Source of the DNA: Amia ocellicauda
Lineage: Eukaryota > Chordata > Actinopteri > Amiiformes > Amiidae
Direction: 5' to 3'
Length of the DNA: 64,000 bases
Assembly: GCF_036373705.1 (NCBI RefSeq)
Contig: NC_089863.1
Span: forward strand, 10,357,857-10,421,856
Shown: piece after piece, positions 22,211 to 33,522 of the stretch
How positions within the stretch are numbered: position 1 is the stretch's first letter
Layout: the number at the start of each line of letters is the position of its first letter
The notes under the pieces: generated by a model
What the model was told of the DNA's origin: nothing
Databases searched by the model: none
What the model saw: the letters and a program-made list of their open reading frames with translations, nothing else
Position numbers and translations under genes: made by a program

Positions 22211-23560
22211 GTAAAGGGTTATTGATGCGGCAAAATTAACAAACTTCTACTTATTGTATTGTAATGGCAGGGCAATGAGGAATCTGTGGGACTTTGTGTT
22301 GGATTCACAGTGGTGTGTGTGTGTGATAGAAAGTAAGCGAGCATTGTACCTCATGCATGATTAAATGACATCCATGCATTTTACTGCACTGTAGCAATAC
22401 TGCAACATTCAAATTATGTATTAATTGTATGATGCACTTAATTATTTATGTTGTGACATGCTTTGGAAAGGTGTTCTGCTTTATACAGTTAAGATTGATC
22501 TTATTTGAATGGGGATTAAAGATTATCATTGGCCAAAATAAAAAGGGAAATATTCCAAAAAATGATAGAGCTGGTGAAGTGCTATTACATTATTACATTA
22601 TTTGTTTATATCTGTAAATGTACAATCATCTGTGAGCAAAAAAATAATGAGGGAGAAAAATCTTGTATGCAATTTTAAATTACTAATTTATCATTGGCAC
22701 CCTTGTCAGTTAGTGACGTAAACAAAGGTTCACCATCCCTGTATTAGGATAACTTACAGTGATATCAGTGGCTGCTGCTCTTCCTGTGATTATAGATTAT
22801 AACTTTACAAATCCAGTGTTGTTAAAATCAAGTGCTGAATGCAATTTGTTGCCGGAGAAAGATTGAAAGAAAGCTGTGAACAACAGGCATCTTTCACATG
22901 TACCCCGAGACCTGCAAGTGGCCTCTGATCAAAACTAGTATTTTTAAAGTGTATCAAGAGGGCCAACAGGGGTTAATTGATTAAAAATGAACTGTTTTTA
23001 TTTATTATTTGTACATTTAGCCAAGGCTTACAGGGTTCTCAAGCACTAAAATACAATATGATATATAATATGATAAAATTGTATAATATACAACATGCAA
23101 CAATTTTGTGTTTATATAGAAAATGTACTTTTGATAACTTTTATTAACTAGTGTTAAGTATAGCATTAGGAAAATTGACAGTGGAAATGGTCTCTTAAGC
23201 CTGATTTATGCTTCTGCGTCTGCGTCTCTGGGTAAATGCATGGGCGTCATACGCAGTCATTGTCATAGGTGTCTGCCAACATACTTGCACGTAACGTCGA
23301 CACGGCAGTCAATCTACAGAAAACAAAACCTGTTATCTATGGTGCACCTAGGGTTGTATGGATGTAAATCAACACTCAGAATCTCGCTGCTCAGCCAATC
23401 AGCTCTGGCTTGACGCTCAGGACGCAGCGACGCAGAGATGCAGAGATGCGCTGTTGAGATATTGGAGGAGTGCATGTTGGCTGCGCTTACTGAGGCCGAC
23501 ACTCTGGGACAGTGAGTCGGCTTCAGCTGTGTGGATTAATATAGACAGGTTGTGTTGCAT
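22211..23560. other. Intergenic between CR1 and receptor C
   Basis: No gene is seen. 23198-23240 has ATTTATGCTTCTGCGTCTGC, a type of end seen in fish DNA transposons, and CGCAGCGACGCAGAGATGC near 23424 could be a degenerate opposite end. The rest is AT-rich. Confidence 0.35.
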
Positions 23561-23583
23561 GTGTTGCCACTCCCCTGTCTCTC

Positions 23584-24525
23584 TCAGACACTGGTTTCAG
23601 AAGGACGCACAGTGTCTGTATTCTCTGTCTCCTGCTCAGCTCTGGGTGTCCAGCAGTTGGTCAGTGTGAACAGCCTCTGACAGCAGGGGAGAGAGCCCAG
23701 TGTGTTCCTGACATCAGACCTGAGGAAGATGTACAGCACTGGGTCCGCAAGAGCATTTAGAGCATACATTTCAGATGTGACAAGAAAGACATTATTCAAT
23801 ATACTATTGCTTTTGTCATTGACAATAAACCTCATTATCCCAAATGGGAGGAAGAGCACAGTGTACATGCCCAGGACAAGGGCCAGCATGCACAGAATCC
23901 TCTTCTTCTCCTTGTCTTGTATGGAATGGGTTCTGATGATGACTCTCCTGGTGCTGAGGTAGAAGAAAACCAGAAGAGGGAACGGCAGGAGGAAGACGTT
24001 TGGAATGGAAATCAGCCTTGCTGTGAAAGGGTCAAAATTCCAGAAAAACCTTAGCATAATCGGGACAGTTAACAATAAAGCCAGCAGCCAGACTCCAGCA
24101 GAGATCAGTGCGGCGTGCCTGACGCTGCGGCGGTACCGGTACCACAGAGGATGGGCGACCACCAGGTATCTCTCCAGGGCGATGCACACCATGAACCACA
24201 CGCTGGCACTCACACCGAAGAATAACAGCACTTCAGAAATGTTTTCATAATCTGAGGCAATGTACAGAGGTCTTGAAACTACCTGCAGGAGGTCGGCAAT
24301 GAGCAGGTTGATGATGTAGATGGGCACCACCATGTCAGACCTGATTAGACGGTACAGGCCACAGATGGCCAGGCAGTTCACAGGCAGCCCGACACACACA
24401 ATGAAAATGTTAATTATGATTCTGAATATTTCCATAGGCATATAAGTGATGGACTCTGTGTCTGATTTACCAGCAGTGTATGAATGATTAATGGTGTTAT
24501 TTTGAATGGTGTGAGAAGAGTACAT
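23584..24525 (-). CDS. Class A G-protein-coupled receptor, array copy C
   Basis: This is a recent duplicate of copy A, with about 15 differences over 329 aligned codons. It has seven hydrophobic segments, GLPVNCLA, LLIAD, ERY, FLPF, DPVLY, a CC pair and a C-terminal T-S-V. As in A, no cysteine exists at the top of TM3 or in ECL2. The codon equivalent to the preferred start of A is ATT here (24492-24490), so translation should begin at the ATG at 24525, in a weak context, or at ATGs just before TM1, including one private to this copy (Y-M-P-M). The 24525 start gives 313 residues. The splice acceptor at 24585 and the intron with a SINE match copy A. A membrane receptor coupling to G proteins is expected. 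The ligand is unknown, with a weak likeness to GPR4-type receptors. Confidence 0.8.
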   Translation of the reverse strand: MYSSHTIQNNTINHSYTAGKSDTESITYMPMEIFRIIINIFIVCVGLPVNCLAICGLYRLIRSDMVVPIYIINLLIADLLQVVSRPLYIASDYENISEVLLFFGVSASVWFMVCIALERYLVVAHPLWYRYRRSVRHAALISAGVWLLALLLTVPIMLRFFWNFDPFTARLISIPNVFLLPFPLLVFFYLSTRRVIIRTHSIQDKEKKRILCMLALVLGMYTVLFLPFGIMRFIVNDKSNSILNNVFLVTSEMYALNALADPVLYIFLRSDVRNTLGSLPCCQRLFTLTNCWTPRAEQETENTDTVRPSETSV

Positions 24526-24585
24526 GAAGTCCTGGTCAGAGTGAGGCTGAGGACTCTGTCCTGTCCTTGTCAATGGGGAGTCGAC
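24526..24585 (-). other. 5' leader and splice acceptor of receptor C
   Basis: The minus strand has the same AAACACTAG then GTCGACTCC acceptor as gene A, with exon start at 24585. It pairs with the donor at 26775, giving an intron of about 2.19 kb. Confidence 0.55.
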
Positions 24586-24739
24586 CTAGTGTTTAAAGAA
24601 TAGAAACCCATTAGACATCAACAATTGAATCATCATAATATACTGTCCCAACACTCCAGCCTGAGGTGACTGCACCACCTACAAAATAATGAAAAAATGT
24701 GTATGATCATAATCATAATCAAGAAGTTGATGGTGCAGG

Positions 24740-24930
24740 TGAGAAAATAGTGGTGGTTGAAGAGTGGAGTAGATGGTCATGGGTTCAATCCCAGGTAGGG
24801 GTTGTACCCTTGTGCCAGACACTGTACCTAGATTGCTCCAGTAATAAAACAAAATATGAATGTATCATTGTAATTAAAAATAATGTGGCCCTGTATAAGG
24901 GTGTCTGCTATGAACTATAATAATAAAATA
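24740..24930 (+). mobile_element. tRNA-derived SINE in the intron of receptor C
   Basis: Orthologous in position to the SINE at 5607-5830: GGTTCAATCCCAGGTAGGGG near 24781 and GTGTCTGCTATGAACTATAA near 24900. It has lost about 35 bp compared with copy A. Confidence 0.75.
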
Positions 24931-25149
24931 TAAACATATTAACAAGTGATTAAATAAAGTAATACCTTGTCACAAAGTGCCTTGTTTTCGTATACATTAA
25001 TACATCTTAGGAGATCCTGATCAGCAGCTAAGCAACTCTCTCTACTACTGTCGTGACACAGAGTTCTTTGAATCTGAGTTAAAAGAAAACACCAGGCCTA
25101 AGGCTTTAGTCTTTATGATGCATGTATATAAGCATATAATGTACATATC

Positions 25150-25157
<8 letters not shown>

Positions 25158-25216
<59 letters not shown>
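25158..25216. repeat. (TA)n microsatellite
   Basis: About 29 TA units adjoin the left end of the Tc1-like element. The equivalent place in unit A (5918-5943) has a shorter GTGT tract, also with a Tc1 insertion at its edge. Confidence 0.95.
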
Positions 25217-25220
<4 letters not shown>

Positions 25221-26073
25221 TTTGGTCCATAAATATTTGAACAATGACACAATTGTCATCATTTTGGCTCTGTACGCCACCACAATGGATTTGAAAGGAA
25301 ACAATGGATGAACTGTGTAGGAATTACACCCATTTTTACATGTGGTCCTCCCAATTTTAGGGACTCAAAAGTAATTGGACAATTGGCTGCTCAGCTGTCT
25401 CAGCTGTTCCATGGCCAGGTGTGTGTTATTCCCCACTGCAAGTGAAGCAAGCCATCAGTAGCAGGATGAATTGTGAACTGTTTAGGGCTATATTCCCTGC
25501 TTAGATTCAGCCAAATGCTTCAAAACTCTTTGGACGGCGCATCAGAGTGCAGAAGGTCAATGACCTGAAGCATGCTGCGAAAACAACCCAAGACTTTTTT
25601 GCAATGGCCAAGTCAATCACCTGACCTGAATCCAATTGAGCAGCATTTCAGTTGCTGAAGGCAAAACAGAAGGCAGAATGCCCCAAGAACAAGCAGGAAC
25701 TAAAGACAGCTGCAGTGCAGGCCTGGCAGAGCATCACCTGGGATGAAACCCAGCATCTGGTGATGTCTATGGGTTCCAGACTTCAGGCAGTCATTGACTG
25801 CAAAGGATTGTACTGAAATACTGAATCTCACAATTTAATTTATGTTAGTTCGTCCAATTACTTTTGAGCCCCTAAAATTGAGGGGACCACATATAAAAAT
25901 TAGTGTAATTCCTACACCATTCACAATTTGGATGTAACTACCCTCAAATTAAAGATGAAAGTCTACACTTAAAGCACATCTTGATTGTTTCCTTTCAAAT
26001 ATACTGTGATGGCATACGGAGCTAAAATGATTACAATTGTGTCACTGTCCAAATATTTATGGACCGATCTGTA
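25216..26073 (+). mobile_element. Tc1-like element with long inverted repeats, inactive
   Basis: Terminal inverted repeats begin TACAG then GGTCCATAAATATTTG at both ends, with TA at each border. Long sub-terminal homology (25230-25300 against 25975-26060) is also visible. The plus strand keeps the end of a Tc1 transposase: QWPSQSPDLNPIE at about 25603-25640, the third catalytic residue, then a helical C-terminus (AAVQAWQSI near 25715). The catalytic aspartates upstream are gone. This is a different family from those at 5.9 and 43.3 kb. Confidence 0.85.
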
Positions 26074-26774
26074 TGTGTGTGTGTGTAATGTGTGTATATA
26101 ATTTTAGATTTTAATATTTAATTTTACATTTTTATATAATCATTTTCCATAATTTAAGAATCGTGCATGTTTCCCTTTTAATGTGATTACCCTTCAGCAC
26201 CCTCAATTCTAGATCTCATTTTAATAATTAGACGTTGGATCCAAGCCATTCATTATTTTGAAAGATATTACTTGATTATGATTTGTGTTTAAATTGTTCT
26301 CAAGATTTAGTCTTTCTCCTTTTGTGTGCACAGATGTATCATATCATCTGTGTTTTATATGACCACCCTGATGCCCCAACTGCTGGTCTTTCATGTTCTG
26401 GAATCTTCTCCGCTCTATTTGTTTGTAATGTCATGATTATTTAGCCACGCGGATCACTATAGTCTGTGGAGTTTATATTGTGTGTGTGTTTCATAAACCC
26501 TGGGAGATACTGGATTTGCACTTGTTCACTGTGGCTGCATTTTCTTATTATGAAACAAAATTTAAGGTTTAATGTTGTTGTGTTTGACACTGATCAGAGA
26601 ACATCTGCAACACAATGATTCATATTTCTCTCCTCTCTGTCCTGTCTATACTGTATATACAGATTGATTATTTCACATCTCATAAGCTGCTGAAACACAC
26701 ACAGTACCCCTGAGCCTTCAATTAGTAAGTCTTTACTTGGTTCTCAGTTATATAAAGCACAGCAGCTGCCTTAC
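26074..26774 (-). repeat. Intron of receptor C, shared with unit A
   Basis: Aligns with 6890-7586 of unit A throughout. No coding potential is seen. Confidence 0.75.
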
Positions 26775-26960
26775 CTGGGTCAGACTGGAGGAGCTGTGGA
26801 GACAGAGCTGAAGGTGCGTCTGTGGGTCCCTGAAGGTGGACTTGGATCCAGTTTGTCATGGATGATCGGAGTCTCTGTGAAGTTCTGTGATGGTGTAGTG
26901 TGTGTGTGCGGATGTGCGATTGAGTGTTTGAGTTTTGAACCAGTGCTGTGAGCTGGTAGA
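26775..26960 (-). other. Probable noncoding exon 1 of receptor C
   Basis: The minus strand ends in CTGACCCAG then GTAAGGC, a good splice donor with its last exon base at 26775. It matches exon 1 of unit A over about 150 bp without a conserved frame. The upstream boundary and the promoter are not visible. Confidence 0.5.
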
Positions 26961-27079
26961 GGAAGTTTTGATTTATATATCTAATGCTCTCCGAAGCATT
27001 AGTAGCTATTAGCTCCATTAGGGGATTATTGGGTAGAAATCTTCCCACAAGATATGTAGTCATAGTCCTAAAAAGTATT

Positions 27080-27420
27080 TAATCCAGGGTGCTATACATT
27101 TGTATTCCGCTGGGTAGCTGGTCTGAATCCATTAGTATCCAGGATGTGTGTCTCAGTCAGAGGACAGATGAGTAAGAGAGACAAGCTCATCAAAGCTCTA
27201 TCATTTTATTAACAGTATTATACATTTGCTTGTAGAATCAGTGGAAATAAAGCAACGATTTGTTGCAATTGTAAAGTGAAATAGAGATCAGTTCCACACA
27301 ATACAGTCTGGTGCTTCTCCAGACAGTGGGGCTCATTCTCACACAGTGTATCAGAGTTTCTTCATCAGCCACTCAAACCTCATATTGAAAGGAGATGTAC
27401 TTATACATTTTAAAATTTGA
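27080..27420 (-). repeat. Unit-boundary block right of unit C
   Basis: Carries GGTAGCTGGTCTGAATCC at 27112, CAGAGGACAGATGAG near 27160 and GGTGCTTCTCCAGACAGTGG at 27311, followed by TCAAACCTCATATTGAAAGG at 27384, which recurs at 31998 in the 3' flank of receptor D. Confidence 0.75.
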
Positions 27421-28130
27421 GCTGTGATCCACTGTGATCCATGATTCTGGAATCTTTGCAGTTCAATTTCCCACCCCCCTTGTTCACTCTTGTCTGCATC
27501 TTCTTAAGAAAAATGTACAGTTTTATACTGACCAAAGAAAACTTGTCACTCAACAATAGGGCTGGCTGATATCAACAAAAATCAGTATCGCGATAACTTT
27601 GTGTTAAAAAGTACAATTGTGCCATATTCCAACTAAATTATTGTAATTAACATTAAGAAGTACAGAGGACAATGCATAATCAACTGTATTAAACACTTGA
27701 AAACTACAAATAATATATAAATGAAACACAAATTAAGCTTGAAATAACTAGGCCCACTGTATGGCTAACCTGCCCTTATACTGTTGTAAAGGCTGTCATC
27801 AGCTTACCAACTCACTGGCAAGGAAAACCAAAATGTTACCCTTTTCTAGATGATTTGAGACATTCCAAATGTTTTGCCTCCAGTACTGAAGATTCTATCT
27901 ATTGCGAAAACAGAGGGAGACAAAAGTTCGGGCTAGGACTGTGTGAAATCAGCAGAAATTAATATTGTGATAAGTGACCACATTAACCTTGATCACAATA
28001 AATCTGCAATAATGTTATGTATAAAAAAAAGTCTGTGTATAATTGTGCTATTTTTCATTGCAGTTATAACCTTTGTAAACTTAATGTAACAAAAAAAAAT
28101 CAGAAAACAATGCAAAATCAACTTTATTGA
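27421..28130. other. AT-rich DNA with possible hAT remnants
   Basis: TAGGGCTGGCTGATATC at 27558 resembles a hAT-type terminus, and a second such stretch is at about 27932 (GGCTAGGACTGTGTGAAATC). No transposase is seen. There is no other feature in this stretch. Confidence 0.3.
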
Positions 28131-28600
28131 TGTGATGCTCACTGCCTGTCATTCCTCAAGCTCACCGCCAGAGGCCACTCGTGCTGCATTGTTTTTTCAC
28201 GTCTCCTTCAAACTAAACCTTCTAATAATTGAATTATCTTCTCTGGCTAATTACGCACTCATTGTCACCTGCATCTGATCCATGCATGTGTATATTCCCC
28301 TTTGTTCCTCACAGAAGATGTGAAGTATTTGTCAGTGTTCACTGCAATGCTGAGCTTTAGCCAAGGCTATTTAGTGGTAATCTTTATGGTGTTTGACCAC
28401 TGCCTGCCTTTACATCAAGTTTTCTGGATTACCCTTCTTACTGGGTTTGCCCGATCGCCCAACCAACGCCTATTTCATCGACCATTCTTTTGTGTCTTCA
28501 CTGTTTGCCGGTTACCTGACCTCTACGCCTGTTTGACAATCCCTCAACCAACCGCACTTGGGTCCACAACAACTGGGTCCCAGTTCAGCCTAGCCTGACA
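28131..28600 (+). mobile_element. Solo LTR of a Ty3/gypsy-like element
   Basis: 470 bp beginning TGTGATG and ending CTGACA, flanked by a perfect 5-bp direct repeat ATTGA (28126-28130 and 28601-28605), the target duplication expected for retroviral-type integration. The early CGCCAGAGGCCAC motif, the general layout and the TGACA end are like the LTR of the Sushi-type element at 39150-39572. No internal sequence is present, so it probably arose by LTR-LTR recombination. Confidence 0.8.
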
Positions 28601-28645
28601 ATTGAACATGTAACTCTTTTCGTACTTGGAATAGAATATTATATA

Positions 28646-29588
28646 CACTCACCTAAAGGATTATTAGGAACACCATACTAATACTGTGTTTGACCCCCTT
28701 TCGCCTTCAGAACTGCCTTAATTCTACGTGGCATTGATTCAACAAGGTGCTGAAAGCATTCTTTAGAAAAGTTGGCCCATATTGATAGGATAGCATCTTG
28801 CAGTTGATGGAGATTTGTGGGATGCACATCCAGGGCACGAAGCTCCCGTTCCACCACATCCCAAAGATGCTCTATTGGGTTGAGATCTGGTGACTGTGGG
28901 GGCCAGTTTAGTACAGTGAACTCATTGTCATGTTCAAGAAACCAATTTGAAATGATTCGACCTTTGTGACATGGTGCTGCTGGAAGTAGCCATCAGAGGA
29001 TGGGTACATGGTGGTCATAAAGGGATGGACATGGTCAGAAACAATGCTCAGGTAGGCCGTGGCATTTAAACGATGCCCAATTGGCACTAAGGGGCCTAAA
29101 GTGTGCCAAGAAAACATCCCCCACACCATTACACCACCACCACCAGCCTGCACAGTGGTAACAAGGCATGATGAATCCATGTTCTCATTCTGTTTACGCC
29201 AAATTCTGACTCTACCATCTGAATGTCTCAACAGAAATCGAGACTCATCAGACCAGGCAACATTTTTCCAGTCTTCAACTGTCCAATTTTGGTGAGCTTG
29301 TGCAAATTGTAGCCTCTTTTTCCTATTTGTAGTGGAGATGAGTGGTACCCGGTGGGGTCTTCTGCTGTTGTAGCCCATCCGCCTCAAGGTTGTACGTGTT
29401 GTGGCTTCACAAATGCTTTGCTGCATACCTCGGTTGTAACGAGTGGTTATTTCAGTCAAAGTTGCTCTTCTATCAGCTTGAATCAGTCGGCCCATTCTCC
29501 TCTGACCTCTAGCATCAACAAGGCATTTTCGCCCACAGGACGAAGATAGAAGAGCAACTTTGACTGAAATAACCACTCGTTACAACCG
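28646..29588 (-). mobile_element. Tc1/mariner (DD36E type) copy, broken, with fold-back end
   Basis: The left end CACTCACCTAAAGGATTATT at 28646 is the terminal repeat of the intact element at 43348-44568. The minus strand encodes the transposase nearly identically, from about residue 58 (CGRKCLVDARG) to the region of the second aspartate, where DNAPC has been lost by a small deletion and the frame shifts (near 28975). The element breaks off at about 29541. After that, 29548-29585 repeats 29438-29476 in the opposite orientation, making a 38-bp stem with a 71-base loop. There is no right terminal repeat. Confidence 0.9.
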
Positions 29589-30060
29589 AGCCAGGAAATA
29601 TAAAAAACACATAAATAAAGATAAAAAATAAAGTACAAAAATGTGAGTTCTTGCAGGGATAAAGTTTTAAGTCTCTTTAGATCTCCTAGTTTCAGTTTCT
29701 CTCGCTCGCTCGCTATATGACCATGATGCAGAAACTGGAGGTCTTACTTGTTCTGGCATCTTCACAGAAATCTATATTTTCCCCTGAACGTTTAGGCACA
29801 CGAATCCCAAAAACACTAAGCTGTTGTAATTCTTCTTGTTTGTGTTTTTATTAAGCTCCTTATTAAGCATGGAAGATAATGGATTTGCACTAATTCACTT
29901 TGGCTGCATCTTAAAAATAAAAGCAGAAATGAGTGTTTCATGGTTTTATGCTGATCAGAGAACATCCAAAACACAATCATTAACATTAAGTATTTTTTCT
30001 CTTTTTCTTTCCTATATACAAATATAAGTGATATTTAAAAATGATATGCATATGTCACAG
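29589..30060 (-). repeat. Receptor-unit intron block, isolated
   Basis: 29850-29980 aligns with the block at 7290-7410 and 34390-34490 (AAGCATGGAAGATAATGGAT, TGCTGATCAGAGAACATCC). This is a remnant of a further unit between C and D. 29589-29780 shows nothing recognised. Confidence 0.6.
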
Positions 30061-30829
30061 AAGGTGACAAAGCTGGTGTAAGTATGAGGTGTTGGGGAGT
30101 GTGGGGGGTCCAGTGAGACCCCCTGCTACTCTGTACTAACACTCACAAAATCCCTCAAGTAACCTACCGACTACGACATTCCAATTTTTGATTATGCTGA
30201 AGGAGGAGAACCTCACGTCACCCCATTTACAATTCCCAATGTAGGCTCGAAAAATGTATTTCAAGGATGCATTTATTTTTTTCTTCAGCCACATCAAACA
30301 TTCTATTTGCAATAGCTTAGGGGCAAATGTACTAACCTAATGAAAATACCTTTATTACCGATAAGCATAAAAAAGGAAACATACCCCAAAACCAAATCAC
30401 ACATAAAAACATTTCTATCCCCGATAAATATAATCAAAATCTGAAGGAACAGTCCTAGATCAAGCAGGTACTCCATGGTCCTACGAAATAGCAACTGAAC
30501 AGGGGAGTCTTCGCAGAGAGCACATTTGAGAGTAGATTCAGAGAGTCCTCAGCTTCAGCCAGTAGGCACAGTGACCAGATCTGGGAGAATTTCCAGAGCA
30601 CCACTTAGACTGGACTTACAGTAAGGAGAACTGTGAATGTAAATAGAATAGAGAGCTGACTGTCAAGTAAAGGGCAGAATAATCCCCTCAGCAGACTCTT
30701 AAGGCACAGGTAGTCTACCCTGACTTTTAACCAGTTTTGAAGGAAAACGTTTCTGTTGTTTTGTTAGAATGTTAAATAAAATAGAATTTAAAAAATTAAA
30801 TAAATAATAATAAGGAAAGGACTTTTAGC
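30061..30829. other. Possible retroelement interior, no gene seen
   Basis: No supported reading frame is present. It could be the degraded inside of the LTR element whose putative 3' end follows. Confidence 0.3.
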
Positions 30830-31003
30830 TAAAAGGAGGGGATGTGCCAGTAAGCAACTAAAGGGTTAAGTCTCCAAGAGCCAGGATGTGGTGGGAGGGG
30901 CTCTCCGGGTTGAGAGGTTGTGTAGATAGGTCAATAAAGATTATTGAAGGTTTCCATGGAACATCTCGGCTGCTGGTATTCTTCCCTCCTGACAAACACA
31001 CAA
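30830..31003 (+). mobile_element. Putative polypurine tract and short 3' LTR
   Basis: AAAAGGAGGGGA (30833-30844) is a polypurine tract directly followed by TGTGCCAGTAAGC. About 155 bases later the sequence reaches CTCCTGACAAACACACAACA. AATAAAG at 30943 could be the polyadenylation signal. A second LTR was not found, so the call rests on the layout only. Confidence 0.35.
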
Positions 31004-31860
31004 CAAAACCCTGCTCCATGTAAACACCCCATCCGTTCTTCCATCACACACTACCTCTCTGTCTTTACGGCAAAGGATAGTATTGTCCGGGGCATCTGCC
31101 TCCGAGGAGCAAGGGCAAGGAGGCAGGAGCACAGCAACACGGGTCACCCAGCACTTCCCACCCATCTCGGGCTGTCCCGTCAGCGGGCAGGGGTCTGCTG
31201 TGCTGCCCATCTTCCACCCAGGCTGCCACAAGTACTGCCATGGGCATACAGGGCCAGAACACCTTAGGCTCCCCCCATCTTCTGCCACATGACCCCAGTT
31301 GTGAGTCAGGCCTAATCTCTCTCCGTCCCATTGCATCTACCCTTCCTGCCTTCCCCTCAGTCTACTACCCAACGTCATTCTCTCCTCGGCAAGCCCCCCA
31401 CCCACCTGCTGCGCTCTCCTTCCATCCCTTCAGTGCATAGCTCAAAGAAACAAGTGAATAATTAAATATACACATCTTAAGAACATTTTTGTAAAAGAAC
31501 AAAGCAATATAAGGGACTTTTGTGCAATCAAAACCACAAAATATACAAAGTCAAACATAATAATAAACAAAACAAAAAACAATGAATCAATAAAAAGAAC
31601 CTGTCAACTCGCGTGAAATAATTCACATATTCATTTATGTATTTGTTCTTTTTTGAACCCTAATTGTATGAATCTATTATTTTGAGTTCTTAGGTTTTCA
31701 CATAATAGTTTCTTTCTTTTTATTATTGTTCACATTTACACAGTTTCTAAATTTCTTTCTTTCACTGAGCTGGAATCAGTTCCCCCTTCCTTGCTGATTT
31801 GCCACCTAGCCATAAAAGGGGTTACTACAGAACAACAGAAGCAATCCTGGAAACAGGGAT
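31004..31860. other. GC-rich island then AT-rich spacer
   Basis: 31080-31430 is clearly richer in G+C than its surroundings and open in several frames on both strands, but I recognise no domain and see no consistent splice sites. 31441-31860 is AT-rich without features. The island could be part of a retroelement or a captured exon. Confidence 0.3.
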
Positions 31861-31869
31861 AGTTGGTAG

Positions 31870-32529
31870 CTGAAGTACCTCTCTTTTTATTTCACAGCAT
31901 AGTGCATTTCATAAAGTGAAATAGAGAGAGATCAGTTCAGCACAATACAGTCTTTGGTGCTTCTCCAGACAGTTTATTCTGTCTTCATTATCTACTCAAA
32001 CCTCATATTGAAAGGAGATTGACACAGGAGCAGAATAAACCCAGCCTTCAAACTTCAAACCCCTCCGTCTCCATTTGCCAATCACACACTCCCAACCCAG
32101 TACTTAATGCTGTCTTTCCTTTGGGCAGCTAGGAGACTCTGGCCAACAGCATGTGAGGGGTTAAAGTTCGTTGATTGGCTGGTGGGATGATTTTTTTATC
32201 CAAACTGAGATCTGGAAAGTTGCAGTTTCATTGTCAAGATATTACATTTAATCCTAATGACTTTACAAATGTTACTTTCCAAAAAAAGCATACATACATT
32301 TCCTATGTTTTATTTTTTTTAATTATTATTCCTAAACTTTCAGATTTATTAATTGAAGTAAATGCTTTCAGATTATCAGAATATAACAAACACATGGGAT
32401 TATATTCTTAAAACTACTACAATAATGTAATAAAAGTCTGACCACATTTTGATTCAAATTTAAATTCAAATCTCAGCTGTGTGGATTAATATATACAGGA
32501 TGTGTTGCATCATGAGTCTGTCTGTCCGT
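31870..32529 (-). repeat. 3' flank of receptor pseudogene D
   Basis: Contains the boundary landmark (TTGGTGCTTCTCCAGACAGT at 31954), the TCAAACCTCATATTGAAAGG block at 31998, and the GATTGGCTGGTGG block at 32173 that also occurs at 1530. No gene. Confidence 0.7.
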
Positions 32530-33522
32530 CATAGACTCCAGAAATTATAGCACATTGTCAAAACCTTGTGTCTCCTGACACTGGTGACAGTAGAGGACAC
32601 AGTGTCTGTATCCTCTGTCTCCTGCTCAGCTCTGGGTGTCCAGCAGTTGGTCAGTGTGAACAGCCTCTGACAGCAGGGGAGAGAGCCCAGTGTGTTCCTG
32701 ACATCAGGCCTGAGGAGGATGTACAGCACTGGGTCCACAAGGGCATTTAGTTTAATCATTTGATATGTGATGAAATAGGCATTGGAGTTTCATGAAATGA
32801 CGGTTATTGAAACCATGTTAATAAACACAATGCCATACGGGAGGAAGAGCACAGTGTAGGTGACCAAGACAAAGGCCAGCATGTGCAGAATCCTCCTCTT
32901 CTCCATGTCTTTTATAGATGTGGCACTTGCGATGGCTCTCCTAGTGCCCACAAAGAGAAAAACTAGTAGAGGGAACGGCAGAAGGAATACGACAAAGAAA
33001 TAGAATATAACATGTACAACAAAGGATGTATGACTTTTGTACTAGGTAGAATATTGCTATGTATATTAAAGTCATCATTCAGACTCCTACACAGATCAGT
33101 GTGGTATGCCTGATGCTGCGGCGGTACCAGTACCACAGAGGATAAGCGACAACCAGGTATCTCTCCATGGCGATGCACACCATGAACCACACGTTGGCAC
33201 TCAGGCTGCTAAAAAAGGTCACTTAAGAAACATCAGCCATTGTATCTCCATTACTATATGTAGGTTTTAAATTCAACGCTATAAATACTGGTCTCACCAT
33301 GATCTGCAGGATGTCGACAATGAGTAGGTTGATGATGTAGATGGGCCCCACCATGCTGGACCTGACCATGCAGTACAGGCCGTAGATGGCCAGGCAGATG
33401 GCCGGCAGCCCAACACACAGGATGAGAATGTCAATAATAATTTCAGGTTTATTAATGTCAGATTGGGAATCTCTGCTTGAGTTGTTCATGGTGTCCTGGT
33501 CAGTGTGGCTGGAATTGTTCAT
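32530..33522 (-). pseudogene. Class A GPCR pseudogene, array copy D
   Basis: The minus strand reads a receptor related to A and C from an ATG at 33522: TM1 with GLPAICLA (the conserved Asn replaced by Ile), TM2 with LLIVD, then an in-frame TAA in the region of ECL1 (about 33229-33227, after T-M-A-D-V-S). Beyond that ERYLVVA and PLWYWYRR are seen in the same region (about 33170-33120), then several frameshifts and stops through TM4-TM6. The last part (32759 to 32529: LNALVDPVLYILLRPDVRNTL) is open again, but the stop after T-S-V is lost by a one-base deletion, so the frame runs on about 14 codons. The gene cannot make a receptor. Confidence 0.9.

Noticed and set aside
25045-25304. Y-I-Y-I repeat frames on the minus strand
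   Set aside because: Translations of a (TA)n microsatellite; likewise the V-C-V-C frame at 59296 and the T-H-T-H frames at 12670 and 60480.
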